Positions 40,836-50,216 of a stretch of 64,000 bases of DNA are shown here, in pieces. Every line of letters starts with the position of its first letter. The stretch's first letter is position 1. The stretch comes from JAXLSZ01 sp046330315 (lineage in GTDB: Bacteria; Actinomycetota; Thermoleophilia; Solirubrobacterales; 70-9): positions 62,001-126,000 of the forward strand of contig JAXLSZ010000011.1 in assembly GCA_046330315.1 (NCBI GenBank). Direction: 5' to 3'. Under the pieces are notes generated by a model. It was given only the letters and a program-made list of their open reading frames with translations. It had not been told where the DNA came from and made no database searches. The translations under genes were made by a program, and so were the position numbers.

Positions 40836-42488
40836 ATGGCACCGAAGCTGATGTTCGCGGCGGCGCGCTCGGTCGCAGCCGCTGCCGTCATCGCCCTCGC
40901 GGCGATCGGGCCCACGGGTTGTGGACGGAACCCGGCCGACACGACGGCCGCCGGCCCGATCCAGGGCCTCTCGCCAACGACGCCGCCTGCGGTAGGGGAC
41001 ACCGGAACGGTCACCTGGGCGACATACCGCGACGTGACCACGCTCGATCCGATACAGGCGGTCGACTATCCCGAGAGGACCGTGATCACGGCGCTGTGCG
41101 ATTCCCTGCTTCAGGAGCACCCGGACGGGACCTACGGGCCAGGGCTCGCCTCCAGGGTCAGCAAGCCCGACCCTCGCACCATCGTCCTGACCATCGACAC
41201 CGATGCACGGTTTTGGGACGGCCGGCCGGTGACTCCCGAGGATGTCGCGTTCAGCCTCGGCCGCAACCTGGACCCGAGGCTCCTGGGCCTCTACGGGCAG
41301 GTCTTCGAGAACGTGCGCTCGATATCGGTGACCGGGCCCGACGAGGTCACGATCAGCCTCTCCAGGCCGGACTCCTGGCTCGAGGGGGAGCTGTCGGCAA
41401 TGCCGGGCATCGTGCTGGAGAAGCGGTACGTGAGAGCGGCCGGCAGCGCCTTCGGCACACCCAGAGGGGGGACCATGTGCACCGGCGCTTTCAAGCTCGA
41501 CTCCTGGGAGCCGGGCAGCGCGCTGACCGCGGTGCGGAACGGTGGGTATTGGGACAGGAAGCTCAAGCCAAAGGCCGGGGAGCTCGTCTTCAGAGGCGTG
41601 CCGGACGATGCCAGCCTGACTTCCGGCCTGTTGACCGGAGAGATCTCCGGAAGCTATCCCCCGCCGCTGACCACCCTGGACCAGCTCGAGGGCAGCGACG
41701 CGGTCAACGTCTACGAGGGGCCGTCGTTCGCCACCGACTCCTTCGTCATCTCGAGCCTCGCCGGGCCCCTCGGCAAGCCGGAGGTCCGAAGGGGGCTCTC
41801 GCTGGGCCTGGACCGCAGCGCCTACATCGATGCGGTCTACGGAGGCCACGCCCAGCTTCCCCGAACCTTGGCGAACCCCGGGAGCTGGGGGTACGCGCGG
41901 GAGGTCTTCCAGGAGGACTGGAACCGCCTCCCCGAGCCCCGCCAGGACGTGGCAACGGGCAGGCGGCTGGTGCGGGCGGCCGGAGCGGAGGGCGAGACGC
42001 TGGTGATCGGCACCAGTCCTCAGATCAACGTCGTCCAGACCGCCGCAAACCTGATCCGGCAGGCCGCCGAGGCGGTGGGCCTGAAGGTCGAGTTCAGGTC
42101 CGTGTCGGCCACCAACTACATCGGTTTCTTCACCGACGCGAAGGCACGGGAAGGGGTCGACGGGTTCCCCTCGATCAACTTCCCCGACTTCGCCGACCCC
42201 GCCTCTCTGTATACCCAGCTCGCCGCGAGGAACGGCGTCCAGAACTTCAGCGGATTCGACGATCCCCAGATACGGGCGGCGCTGAACGGCGCGCGGGCGG
42301 CGAGCGACCCGAGGCGGCGGGCCGCGCTCACCACCAGGGCGGGTGACCTGATCATGCGCCGGCTGCCCTGGATTCCCCTCGCCCTCCCCACCGAGATCGT
42401 CGTGATGAAATCGGACATCACCGGGGCTCCATCCTCCTTCCAGTACATGGGCGGTCCGTGGGCGACGACTATCGGGTCGAGCGGCTAG
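40836..42488 (+). CDS. ABC importer substrate-binding lipoprotein (SBP_bac_5)
   Basis: A 550-residue periplasmic-type binding protein of the dipeptide/oligopeptide/opine family. A signal peptide ends in GPTGC with Cys29 as the probable lipid anchor, although Pro at -3 is unusual. DARFWDGRPVTPEDVAFSL is the family signature. It delivers a cationic or peptide-like solute to the permeases encoded next. In this operon, agmatine, guanidino acids or an opine is the likely cargo. Confidence 0.87.
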   Translation: MAPKLMFAAARSVAAAAVIALAAIGPTGCGRNPADTTAAGPIQGLSPTTPPAVGDTGTVTWATYRDVTTLDPIQAVDYPERTVITALCDSLLQEHPDGTYGPGLASRVSKPDPRTIVLTIDTDARFWDGRPVTPEDVAFSLGRNLDPRLLGLYGQVFENVRSISVTGPDEVTISLSRPDSWLEGELSAMPGIVLEKRYVRAAGSAFGTPRGGTMCTGAFKLDSWEPGSALTAVRNGGYWDRKLKPKAGELVFRGVPDDASLTSGLLTGEISGSYPPPLTTLDQLEGSDAVNVYEGPSFATDSFVISSLAGPLGKPEVRRGLSLGLDRSAYIDAVYGGHAQLPRTLANPGSWGYAREVFQEDWNRLPEPRQDVATGRRLVRAAGAEGETLVIGTSPQINVVQTAANLIRQAAEAVGLKVEFRSVSATNYIGFFTDAKAREGVDGFPSINFPDFADPASLYTQLAARNGVQNFSGFDDPQIRAALNGARAASDPRRRAALTTRAGDLIMRRLPWIPLALPTEIVVMKSDITGAPSSFQYMGGPWATTIGSSG

Positions 42489-42530
42489 GAGAAGCTGCTG
42501 GGGCTCGGGTTCGCCGCACGGAGGCTCGCG

Positions 42531-43448
42531 ATGTTGCTGGCGACCCTGCTCGTCGCCAGCTTCGCGATCTACGCCTCCGTCTTCCTGGCGCCGGGCGATC
42601 CGCTGTCCACCCTTGCCGGGGGCCGAACCCTTCCGCCGCATGCGGAGGCGATCCTCAGAGCGCGCTACCACCTCGACGAGCCTCTCCTGGCCCAGTACTG
42701 GCACTGGCTCTCGGCCACGCTCGGCGGCGATCTGGGCGAATCCATCCCGCTTCACCAGAGCGTTTCGGCGATCATCGGGCAGAGGGCGCCGGTCACTCTC
42801 GAACTGGTTGGCTACGCCTCGCTACTGATTCTTCTCTTCGGAATCGGTGGAGGGCTGCTGGCAGGGCTTCGGCGCGGTTGGGTCGACATGTCGGTCGTCG
42901 CGGGCACCACCGCGCTGGTGGCGATTCCATCGTTCCTCGCAGCGGTCGCCCTGATCAGCGTGTTCGCCGTCCACCTCGGATGGTTCCCGGCACTGGGCGC
43001 CGGCAACGGTCCTCTCGATCGCCTCTGGCATCTCACCCTGCCCGCATTTGCCCTGGCGCTCTCGGCTCTCGGCATCGTTGCCCGGGTCACGCGGGTGAGC
43101 GTGCGGGAGGAACTCGGGCGGGACCACGTGGAGACGGCCGTCAGCCGCGGGCTCCCCCGCCACCTGATCGTTCGCAGGCACGTGCTTCGCAACGCCGCGA
43201 TTCCGATCACGGCCGTCACCGGGATAACGATCGCCTCCCTGATCGCCCTGTCCGCGGTCGTCGAGCAGGCCTTCAGCCTCGACGGCCTCGGGTCGACGCT
43301 GGTGGAGGCGGCGGCCTCGAAGGACCTCGCCGTCGTCCAGGGGATCTCCCTGCTGCTGGTCTCGGCATTCGTGATCACCAACGGGGCCGTGGACCTGCTG
43401 CACGCGATGCTGGATCCGCGTGTCGGGGAAGGGGGTGAGCGGGGATGA
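42531..43448 (+). CDS. ABC importer permease (DppB-like)
   Basis: A 305-residue membrane permease with about six helices and the EAA-type loop that contacts the ATPases (DHVETAVSRGLPRHLIVRRHVLRNA). ATG 42531 has GGAGG at 42520-42524. The frame upstream continues with typical permease residues but no start codon other than CTG up to the previous stop, so a few N-terminal residues may be missed. Stop overlaps the next permease by 4 nt. Confidence 0.88.
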   Translation: MLLATLLVASFAIYASVFLAPGDPLSTLAGGRTLPPHAEAILRARYHLDEPLLAQYWHWLSATLGGDLGESIPLHQSVSAIIGQRAPVTLELVGYASLLILLFGIGGGLLAGLRRGWVDMSVVAGTTALVAIPSFLAAVALISVFAVHLGWFPALGAGNGPLDRLWHLTLPAFALALSALGIVARVTRVSVREELGRDHVETAVSRGLPRHLIVRRHVLRNAAIPITAVTGITIASLIALSAVVEQAFSLDGLGSTLVEAAASKDLAVVQGISLLLVSAFVITNGAVDLLHAMLDPRVGEGGERG

Positions 43449-44314
43449 GCACCGCTCCGCCCCTGCCTGACATATCTGGGGTGATGCGGCGCCGGGCGCG
43501 GCGCCTGGCGGGAGGCGACAGGGTCGCGGTGGTGTGCCTGGTCGTGATCGGCGGCGCGCTTGCGGTCGCGCTCGTCGGCGCGGCGCTGGCGCCACACGAC
43601 CCAAACGGCTCGGACCTCTCCAAGGCCTACGTCGGGCCGACCACCGGCCACCCGCTCGGCTTCGACGGGCAGGGCCGGGACCTGCTCTCGCGTCTGCTGG
43701 CCGGCGCCCGGACCTCGATTCTCGGCCCCGCCGCGATCGTCGCGATCGCTCTCCTCGCGGGGGTCTCGCTGGCCGTGCTGTCGGCTTGGCGCCGTGGCTG
43801 GGTGGACTCGGGGGTCTCGGTGGCGATGGACATCCTCTTCGCCTTCCCCGCCATCCTGCTGGCGATCCTTGCTGCGGCGGTCTTCGGGGCTGGCCTGACC
43901 GCGGCTGCGCTGGCGCTGGCGGTCGCCTACACGCCCTACGTGACTCGCGTCGTCCGCAGCGTCGCGGTGAGCGAGCGAACCCGCGAATACATCGCCGCCA
44001 GCGAGGTCCAGGGACTCTCGGGCTGGGCGATCTGCACCCGCCACCTGCTGCCGAACATCGCTCCCCTGATCGTCTCGCAGGGCACGGTGCTGTTCGGCTA
44101 CGCGGTGGTCGACCTGGCGGCGGTGTCCTTCATCGGCCTGGGGGTCCAACCCCCGCAATCCGATTGGGGGGTGATGGTTGCCAGCGGACAGCAGGGGGTG
44201 CTCGAGGGCTATCCGGCCGAGGCCGCGGCCGCCGGCCTGTGCATCGTCGCGGTCGTCGTCGCGGTCAACCTGCTCGGCGAGCGCCTGGCCCAGCGCGGAG
44301 ACGAGGGCCGATGA
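43445..44314 (+). CDS. ABC importer permease (DppC-like)
   Basis: A 289-residue permease with an N-terminal polar segment, six hydrophobic helices and the conserved cytosolic loop (REYIAASEVQGLSGWAI...LLPNI). SFIGLGVQPPQSDWG near the end is typical of the DppC family. Starts within the stop of the DppB gene (ATGA) and ends within the start of the ATPase gene, showing tight coupling. Confidence 0.89.
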   Translation: MSTAPPLPDISGVMRRRARRLAGGDRVAVVCLVVIGGALAVALVGAALAPHDPNGSDLSKAYVGPTTGHPLGFDGQGRDLLSRLLAGARTSILGPAAIVAIALLAGVSLAVLSAWRRGWVDSGVSVAMDILFAFPAILLAILAAAVFGAGLTAAALALAVAYTPYVTRVVRSVAVSERTREYIAASEVQGLSGWAICTRHLLPNIAPLIVSQGTVLFGYAVVDLAAVSFIGLGVQPPQSDWGVMVASGQQGVLEGYPAEAAAAGLCIVAVVVAVNLLGERLAQRGDEGR

Positions 44315-45348
44315 GCCGGCCGACCCGGGTGGCTGCCAGGAGCGAAGGACTTCTCGAAGTCGAGGGCCTTGGGGTCGAGGTCGCGTCGGAGGAGTCCCCC
44401 AGGCTGCTCGTCGAGAGCGTTTCGCTGAGCATCGCGAGAGGCGAGACGCTGGGACTGGTCGGGGAGTCCGGGTCCGGCAAGTCGATGACGGCCAGGGCGA
44501 TCGCGCGGTTGCTCCCTGCGGGCACCCGGGGAGTCGGGTCGGTTCGCTTCGGAGGCCGAGAGGTGTGGAGCCTCGCCGGCTCGGGCCTTCGGCGCTATCG
44601 CAGCCAGGTGGCGATGGTCTTCCAGGATCCGCGTTCGCACCTGAACCCGGTTCGGCGGGTCGGCGATTTCATGACCGAAGCGCTGGTCGGGCTGCACGGC
44701 GTGTCCAGGGGCGAGGCGCTTCTGCAGGCTTCCAGTGCCCTGGAGGAAGTTGGAATCGACGACGCAACCGGGCGCCTCGACCAGTATCCCCACGAACTCT
44801 CCGGGGGGCTGCTGCAGCGGGTGATGATCGCGACGGCGCTGCTCGCGAAGCCGCTGCTTCTGCTCGCGGACGAGCCGACCACAGCGCTCGACGTCACCAC
44901 CCAGGCCGAGGTGATGGGCATCCTCGACGAGCTCCGTCGCGAGCACGGGCTGGCGATGCTGTTCATCACCCATGACCTCGAGCTTGCAGCGGCCGTTTGC
45001 GACCGCACCGCCGTCATGTACGCCGGACAGATCGTCGAGACAAGGAGTTCGAGACTGCTGGAGAGCGATCCGCTGCATCCCTACTCCGCGGCGCTGATCG
45101 AGGCCAGGCCCGACATCGAGTCCACCAAGCCGCGACTGCCCGCGATTCCGGGGCGGCCCGTGGCCGCGTACGACGCCGTCGAGGGGTGCGCTTTCTCGCC
45201 GCGCTGCCCGTGCGTTCTTCCTCGGTGCCGGGAGGTGAGGCCCTCCCTGCAGGCTCTGGGCGGCGGCGAGGTCCGATGCTGGCGCGCGGAAGAGCTCCGG
45301 GGGCAGGTCGCTGCCGCGGTTCGCGCCGGGAGTGCGACCCTTGGCTGA
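44311..45348 (+). CDS. ABC importer ATPase (DppD-like)
   Basis: A 345-residue ATP-binding subunit. Walker A GESGSGKS is at 51-58, the signature is ELSGG, and Walker B with glutamate is LLLADEPT. The C-terminal oligopeptide-transporter extension contains a Cys-rich stretch (GCAFSPRCPCVLPRC) common in this subfamily. ATG 44311 overlaps the upstream stop by 4 nt. Confidence 0.9.
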   Translation: MSRPTRVAARSEGLLEVEGLGVEVASEESPRLLVESVSLSIARGETLGLVGESGSGKSMTARAIARLLPAGTRGVGSVRFGGREVWSLAGSGLRRYRSQVAMVFQDPRSHLNPVRRVGDFMTEALVGLHGVSRGEALLQASSALEEVGIDDATGRLDQYPHELSGGLLQRVMIATALLAKPLLLLADEPTTALDVTTQAEVMGILDELRREHGLAMLFITHDLELAAAVCDRTAVMYAGQIVETRSSRLLESDPLHPYSAALIEARPDIESTKPRLPAIPGRPVAAYDAVEGCAFSPRCPCVLPRCREVRPSLQALGGGEVRCWRAEELRGQVAAAVRAGSATLG

Positions 45349-46174
45349 GCCGGTGCTCGAGGTTCGCTCCCTGCGGAAGGAATACGCACGCCTGGTGGCG
45401 GTGGACGACATCGGTTTCTCGGTCCCGGCGGGTCGTTCCCTGGCGGTAGTGGGAGAGTCGGGGTCCGGCAAGACGACGGTGGCCCGGATGATCGTCGGGC
45501 TGACCCGTCCCACCTCCGGCACGATCGTGGCCTGCGGGCGGGATCGCTCCCATCCCGCCCGGTCGGCAGGCGAGAGGCGCCGGCGTGGAAGCGAGGTCCA
45601 GATCGTCTTCCAGGATCCCAACGCAAGCCTCGACCCTCGTCAGACGCTCGAGCGGGTCCTGGACGAGGTGCTGCGGTTGCACGGGTCCGGAAGCAGGGCC
45701 GATCGCTCGATGGCCGCGCGCGAGCTGGTCGAGCTCGTGGGCCTCGACTCCCGTCAGGCGCGGTCCCTGCCGAGCGGTCTCTCCGGGGGGCAGCGCCAGC
45801 GGATGGCCATCGCCAGGGCTCTCGCGGCGCGGCCGAAGGTGATCATCCTCGACGAGGCCGTCGCCGCCCTCGATGTCTCGATCCAGGCGCAGATCCTCAA
45901 CCTGCTTGCCGACGTACGGGAGGCGACCGGGGTCTCCTACGTCGTGATCAGCCACGACCTCGCCGTGGTCCGCCAGATCGCCGACGAGACGGTCGTCATG
46001 CGACGGGGCAGCGTCGTCGAGCGGGGCCCGACGGCTCGGGTCCTCGACAGGCCCCAGGCGGAGTACACACGCGAGCTGCGGGCGAGCGTGCCCCGGCCGG
46101 GCTGGGCTCCGGTGCGGCGCCGGGGAGGCGAGGGCGGTTCCTCTCGCGGGGCCCGGGCGGAGCGGGAGGAGTGA
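45332..46174 (+). CDS. ABC importer ATPase (DppF-like)
   Basis: A 280-residue ATP-binding subunit, partner of the preceding one. Walker A GESGSGKT is at 41-48, signature LSGGQ, and Walker B ILDEAVAALD (the usual DEPT is changed to DEAV, but the catalytic Glu stays). GTG 45332 overlaps the previous gene by 17 nt; a TTG at 45341 would shorten it by three codons. The C-terminal 30 residues are Arg/Gly rich with no family meaning. Ends the rightward island operon. Confidence 0.88.
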   Translation: MRPLAEPVLEVRSLRKEYARLVAVDDIGFSVPAGRSLAVVGESGSGKTTVARMIVGLTRPTSGTIVACGRDRSHPARSAGERRRRGSEVQIVFQDPNASLDPRQTLERVLDEVLRLHGSGSRADRSMAARELVELVGLDSRQARSLPSGLSGGQRQRMAIARALAARPKVIILDEAVAALDVSIQAQILNLLADVREATGVSYVVISHDLAVVRQIADETVVMRRGSVVERGPTARVLDRPQAEYTRELRASVPRPGWAPVRRRGGEGGSSRGARAEREE

Positions 46175-46178
46175 GCGA

Positions 46179-47297
46179 TCAGCCGCCGGCGGGCCGGGCC
46201 AGGTCCTCCCTGCCGACCCAGGCTTCGAGTATCCAGCCGAGCTGGTGCGGGCGCATCGAGCGGTTTACCTCGAGCTCGACGGGTGCGGCGGCGCGGCCCT
46301 CGCGGTGCGCGTAGGCCGCGGCCGCGGCCCGCGCCCGCTCGACCCCCGCGACCCGGCCCGAGCGGCGGATCGAGCGGTAGATCATCCCCGCGGAGGGGTC
46401 GAGCATCCGTGCCCCAAGGGCGTTGGCCCCGAAGCTCCAGTCGAGGCCCCGCAGGGCCGCCGTCCGGAACGAGTCGTCGCCGGTGGCGTCGGAGAGCCCG
46501 CCCAGGCCGATCATCCCCAGAGCGTCCTGGTGGGTGGAGTAGATCTCGTAGGGCTCGATCACGACGCCCCGCACCGGGTCGCAGATCCACGGCCAGGCCC
46601 CGTCGTCCATCTGCAGCTCGACGAGCGTTCGCCCCAGCGCCACCGCGGCGTCCAGCGCCTCGCCGTCCTCGCGAACCCTGGCGAGCCCGGTGAGCGCGAC
46701 CAGCGCGGTGATCTGATCGGTGAAGCTCGGCAGGCGCCGCCGCGCCCCCCTCCCGGTGTGGGTCAGGAGGTGCCCCGACGGGCGGCGCTCGAGGATCTCG
46801 GCGCGGCAGGCGGCGAGAAGCTCCTCGCCCTCGCCCAGCTCGACCCGCAGGCCGGCCTCGGCGAGCGCGACGAGGGCCCAGCCGACCTCCATGGTCGGTG
46901 CCGCGCGCAACCTCCTCGGGCGCAGCGACTCCGAGAGGGCCGGGACGAGGTCCGCCGCCCAGGCGGCCTCGGCTCGCGAGTCGGACCAGAGCGCCAGCGC
47001 CAGCTCGCCCGCCCCGATGCCCCCCGCGGCCAGCTCGGCCTCGAGGTGCGCCCTGATCGCCCCGAGGTGGAACGGGTGCTCGACGTCGTGCTCGGCGGCG
47101 CGCGAGAGGCCCAGCAGCACGACCAGCGTCTCGCGCAGGGAGCGGCCCTGCGGGCGCCCTTCGGATTCGGCCGAGACCTCCAGGCAGAAGGTCCCGTCGC
47201 TGAGCTGGAGCGAGGGGAGGCGCTCCAGCGCGAAGTCCTTGAGCAGCCGGGCCCTCTCCGGGCCGGCCGCCGACTCAGCTTGCGTAGAGGTCCTCAA
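46179..47297 (-). CDS. Hypothetical protein, alpha/alpha-toroid-like
   Basis: A 372-residue protein without a recognised name. It is built of repeating helical pairs with aromatic turns (LQMDDGAWPWI, EIYSTHQDALGMIGLGGLSDA), similar to the alpha/alpha barrels of squalene cyclases, glycosidases or epimerases. That is a fold suggestion only. The start used is TTG 47297, overlapping the end of the acyl-CoA synthetase gene by 23 nt, with no other plausible start nearby. It meets the transporter operon tail-to-tail with 4 nt between stops. Confidence 0.68.
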   Translation of the reverse strand: MRTSTQAESAAGPERARLLKDFALERLPSLQLSDGTFCLEVSAESEGRPQGRSLRETLVVLLGLSRAAEHDVEHPFHLGAIRAHLEAELAAGGIGAGELALALWSDSRAEAAWAADLVPALSESLRPRRLRAAPTMEVGWALVALAEAGLRVELGEGEELLAACRAEILERRPSGHLLTHTGRGARRRLPSFTDQITALVALTGLARVREDGEALDAAVALGRTLVELQMDDGAWPWICDPVRGVVIEPYEIYSTHQDALGMIGLGGLSDATGDDSFRTAALRGLDWSFGANALGARMLDPSAGMIYRSIRRSGRVAGVERARAAAAAYAHREGRAAAPVELEVNRSMRPHQLGWILEAWVGREDLARPAGG

Positions 47298-49086
47298 TTT
47301 CGGCCACGTACTTCTCGGATATCGGCTTTCGCTTCAGCTTCATGGTCGGCGTCAGCTCGTCCCCGCCCGGGACCCACTCCTCGGGCAGAATCCTGAACTT
47401 CTTGATCTGCTCGACGCGGGCCATTCGCTGGTTGGCCTCGTCCACTCCCGCCCGGACCGCCGCGACCACCTCCTCGCGCCCGGCGAGCTCGGCGAGGTCG
47501 AGGCCCTCGAGCCCGTTCGAGGCGGCCCAGGTCGGCGCGTAGTCGGGGTCGAGGACGATCAGCGCCACGTTGTAGGGCCGGCGGTCGCCGATCGCGATGC
47601 ACTGGCCGATCAGCGGGCTGGCAGTCTTCAGCTTCGACTCGATGTTGGCGGGCGACATGTTCTTGCCGGCCGCGTTGATGATCAGCTCCTTCTTGCGATC
47701 GACGATCGTCAGATAGCCGTCGGAGTCCAGCTCGCCGATGTCGCCGGTCAGCAGCCAGCCGTCCGAGAAGGTCTCGGCGGTCTTCTCGGGCATGTTCCGG
47801 TAACCGGGCATCACGCCGTCGCCCTTGACCAGCACCTCCCCGTCCTCGGCGAGCTTGATCTCGACCCCCGGGATCGGCGGTCCGACCGTGCCGAGCTTGA
47901 CCTTGCCGGGCGGGTTGAGGGTGGCGACCCCGCAGGTCTCCGACATCCCCCAGAGCTCGCCGACCGGGATCCCGATCGCATGGAAGAACTCCAGCACCTC
48001 GAGCGGGGTCGGGGCGGCCCCGACGTTGATCGCCGCGAGGTCGTCGAAGCCCAGCGCGACCCGCAGCTTCGAGAACATCTCCTCGTCAGCTCGCGCGACC
48101 GCCGCCTCGAGCTCGTCGGGGACGGGCTCGCCGGCCTGCTCGAGCCGGATCTTCTCGATGGCCGCCTCCAGACCCTTCTGGGCCGGGACCCGATGCTCCT
48201 CGGGCAGCGCGGCGAGGTTCGCCTCCAGCCCTGCTTTGAGCTTCTCGTAGATCCTCGGCACAGCGAAGAACCAGGAGGGCCTCACCTTCGGGATGAACTC
48301 GACGATCCGCCGCGGGTCGGGGCAGACGGTCACGGTCAGGCCCTTGACCACGGGCAGGTAGTAGTGGGCGCCGCGCTCGGCGATGTGGGCGGTGGGGAGC
48401 CAGGAGATCAGCCTCCCGCCGCGCTCGGGCAGGTGGACCATGTCCTCCACGGAGGAGGTCAGCGCCATGAGGTTGCGGTGGGTGAGCTGGACGCCCTTCG
48501 GCGGCCCGGTGGTGCCCGAGGTGTAGATCAGGGTGAGCAGGTCATCGAGGCCGACGTCCGCGGCGCGCGCGGACGGGTCGAAGCCGGGATCGGCGGCCTC
48601 CAGGTCCTCGAGGGTGCCGGTGCCCCCGTCGCCGTCCAGGACGATCACGTGCTCGAGGTCCGGCAGCTCGGCGCGGGCCTCGTCGAAGCGCTCGAGGAAC
48701 TCGGTCTCGACGATCGCGATGCGCGAGCCCGCGTCGCCGACCACGTAGGCGATCTGCTCGGGGGAGGAGGTCTGGTAGACGGAGAACGGGACCCCGCCGA
48801 GGCTGACCGCGGCCAGGTCGCAGGGGATGAACTCCGGGCGGTTGTTGAGCATCAGCGCCACCGTCTCGGCCTTGCCGAGGCCCAGCGAGGCAAGCCCGCC
48901 GGCGATCCTCGAGACCCGGGCGTCGAGCTCGCTCCAGGTGACCGAGGTCGAGTCGTCCTCGGTGCGGATTGCGACGTCGTCGCCGATCCGGGCGACGGTC
49001 CTGCGGAAAGCCTCGTAGAGGTTCTGCGAGTCCGGCTCGATGCCGGGTCCCCCGCTGGCGTACCGCGCGGCAGTCGTCGCTTCCAA
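47275..49086 (-). CDS. Long-chain acyl-CoA synthetase (AMP-binding, FadD15-like)
   Basis: A 603-residue enzyme that activates fatty acids to acyl-CoA through acyl-adenylate. The P-loop-like AMP motif is LIYTSGTTGPPKG at 187-199. SETCG (about residue 370) and TGDIGELDSDGYL near 450 are the adenylate and hinge motifs, and the C-terminal Lys is in TPTMKLKRK. All motifs intact. It lies 41 nt after rseP in the same direction, but functionally belongs with lipid metabolism. Confidence 0.9.
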   Translation of the reverse strand: MEATTAARYASGGPGIEPDSQNLYEAFRRTVARIGDDVAIRTEDDSTSVTWSELDARVSRIAGGLASLGLGKAETVALMLNNRPEFIPCDLAAVSLGGVPFSVYQTSSPEQIAYVVGDAGSRIAIVETEFLERFDEARAELPDLEHVIVLDGDGGTGTLEDLEAADPGFDPSARAADVGLDDLLTLIYTSGTTGPPKGVQLTHRNLMALTSSVEDMVHLPERGGRLISWLPTAHIAERGAHYYLPVVKGLTVTVCPDPRRIVEFIPKVRPSWFFAVPRIYEKLKAGLEANLAALPEEHRVPAQKGLEAAIEKIRLEQAGEPVPDELEAAVARADEEMFSKLRVALGFDDLAAINVGAAPTPLEVLEFFHAIGIPVGELWGMSETCGVATLNPPGKVKLGTVGPPIPGVEIKLAEDGEVLVKGDGVMPGYRNMPEKTAETFSDGWLLTGDIGELDSDGYLTIVDRKKELIINAAGKNMSPANIESKLKTASPLIGQCIAIGDRRPYNVALIVLDPDYAPTWAASNGLEGLDLAELAGREEVVAAVRAGVDEANQRMARVEQIKKFRILPEEWVPGGDELTPTMKLKRKPISEKYVAEIEDLYAS

Positions 49087-49127
49087 GGCCTATCTCCTCT
49101 CCCGTTTCCTGGCCGTTGCAGGGAAAG

Positions 49128-50216
49128 CTACCGCACGTTGAAGCCCTCGCCCGTCAGCCTCCCGATGTCGTTCGTGAGGCCGATCAGGAAGAGCATGATG
49201 ACCAGCACGAACCCGATCGCGCCGGCCCGCTCCATGACCCGGAAGGGGACCGGGCGCCCGCGCAGCTTCTCGACCAGCGACCAGAAGATGTGGCCCCCGT
49301 CGAGCGGCAGGAACGGGAAGAGGTTGATCAGGCCCAGCGAGAGGCTGATCACGGCCAGCAGGGTGAGCGACTCGCGCCAGCCGATCCCGACGGTCTGGTG
49401 CGCGACGTCGCTCACCCCGACCACCCCGGAGACCTGCTTGCGCTGCTGGGGGTCGAAGATGTTCGCGAAGACGCTCGCCGTCTTGCTGGTGATCAGCCAC
49501 ATGAAACCCGTGGAGCGGTCGAGCGCCGCGCCGACGCTGCGGTCTGCCGGCACCGAGCCGTAGGAGAAGCCGAGGCGCATCCGCCCGACCGCCGCGTCGT
49601 ATTCCGGGACCATCTCGATCGTGCGAGCCTGGCCGTCGCGGCGGATCGTCACCGCCAGCGGCCCGGCGCCGCGGCACCCGTCGAGCTGCCTGCCCGGGCA
49701 GCGGTCGGCCGCGACGGTGTCCGCGAAGCGCTGCAGCCTGGTCTCGAGGGGAAGGCCGGCGAACGAGCGTCCCTCGATCGCGACGATCCGGTCGCCGGCC
49801 CGCAGCTGCTGGGCGGCCGGGGATCCCGGGACGATGCCCTCGACGGTGTTGGCCAGGTCGCGGGCCCCGAAGGAGAGGAGGAAGAGCAGCACGAGGGCGA
49901 GGGCGATGTTGATCGCCGGGCCCGCGCCGATCACCACGATCCGCTTCCAGACCGGCTGGTGGTAGTACCCGCGGGCCGCCACCTCGGGCGGGAGCTCCTC
50001 CTCGGGGTTCATCCCGGTGATCTTCACGAAGCCGCCGAGGGGTATCGCCCCGATCCCGTACTCGGTCTCCCCGCGCCTCCTCGAGACGAGCCTGGGCGGG
50101 AAGAAGAGGAAGAAGCGCTCGACCCGCATCCCGGTCGCCTTGGCCGCTACGAAGTGCCCGAACTCGTGCAGGATGATCAGGAAGGCGAAGCCGAGGAAGA
50201 CCAGCACCCAGCTCAT
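49128..50216 (-). CDS. rseP: Site-2 protease (RseP/RIP metalloprotease)
   Basis: A 362-residue membrane metalloprotease that cuts anti-sigma factors or signal peptides in the membrane. The zinc site is HEFGH (His17, Glu18, His21) in the first helix and the Asp ligand is in NLFPFLPLDGGH. One PDZ domain lies between (about residues 95-200). It may release a sigma factor such as the ECF at 16.2 kb, but no link is visible. ATG overlaps the dxr stop. Confidence 0.93.
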   Translation of the reverse strand: MSWVLVFLGFAFLIILHEFGHFVAAKATGMRVERFFLFFPPRLVSRRRGETEYGIGAIPLGGFVKITGMNPEEELPPEVAARGYYHQPVWKRIVVIGAGPAINIALALVLLFLLSFGARDLANTVEGIVPGSPAAQQLRAGDRIVAIEGRSFAGLPLETRLQRFADTVAADRCPGRQLDGCRGAGPLAVTIRRDGQARTIEMVPEYDAAVGRMRLGFSYGSVPADRSVGAALDRSTGFMWLITSKTASVFANIFDPQQRKQVSGVVGVSDVAHQTVGIGWRESLTLLAVISLSLGLINLFPFLPLDGGHIFWSLVEKLRGRPVPFRVMERAGAIGFVLVIMLFLIGLTNDIGRLTGEGFNVR

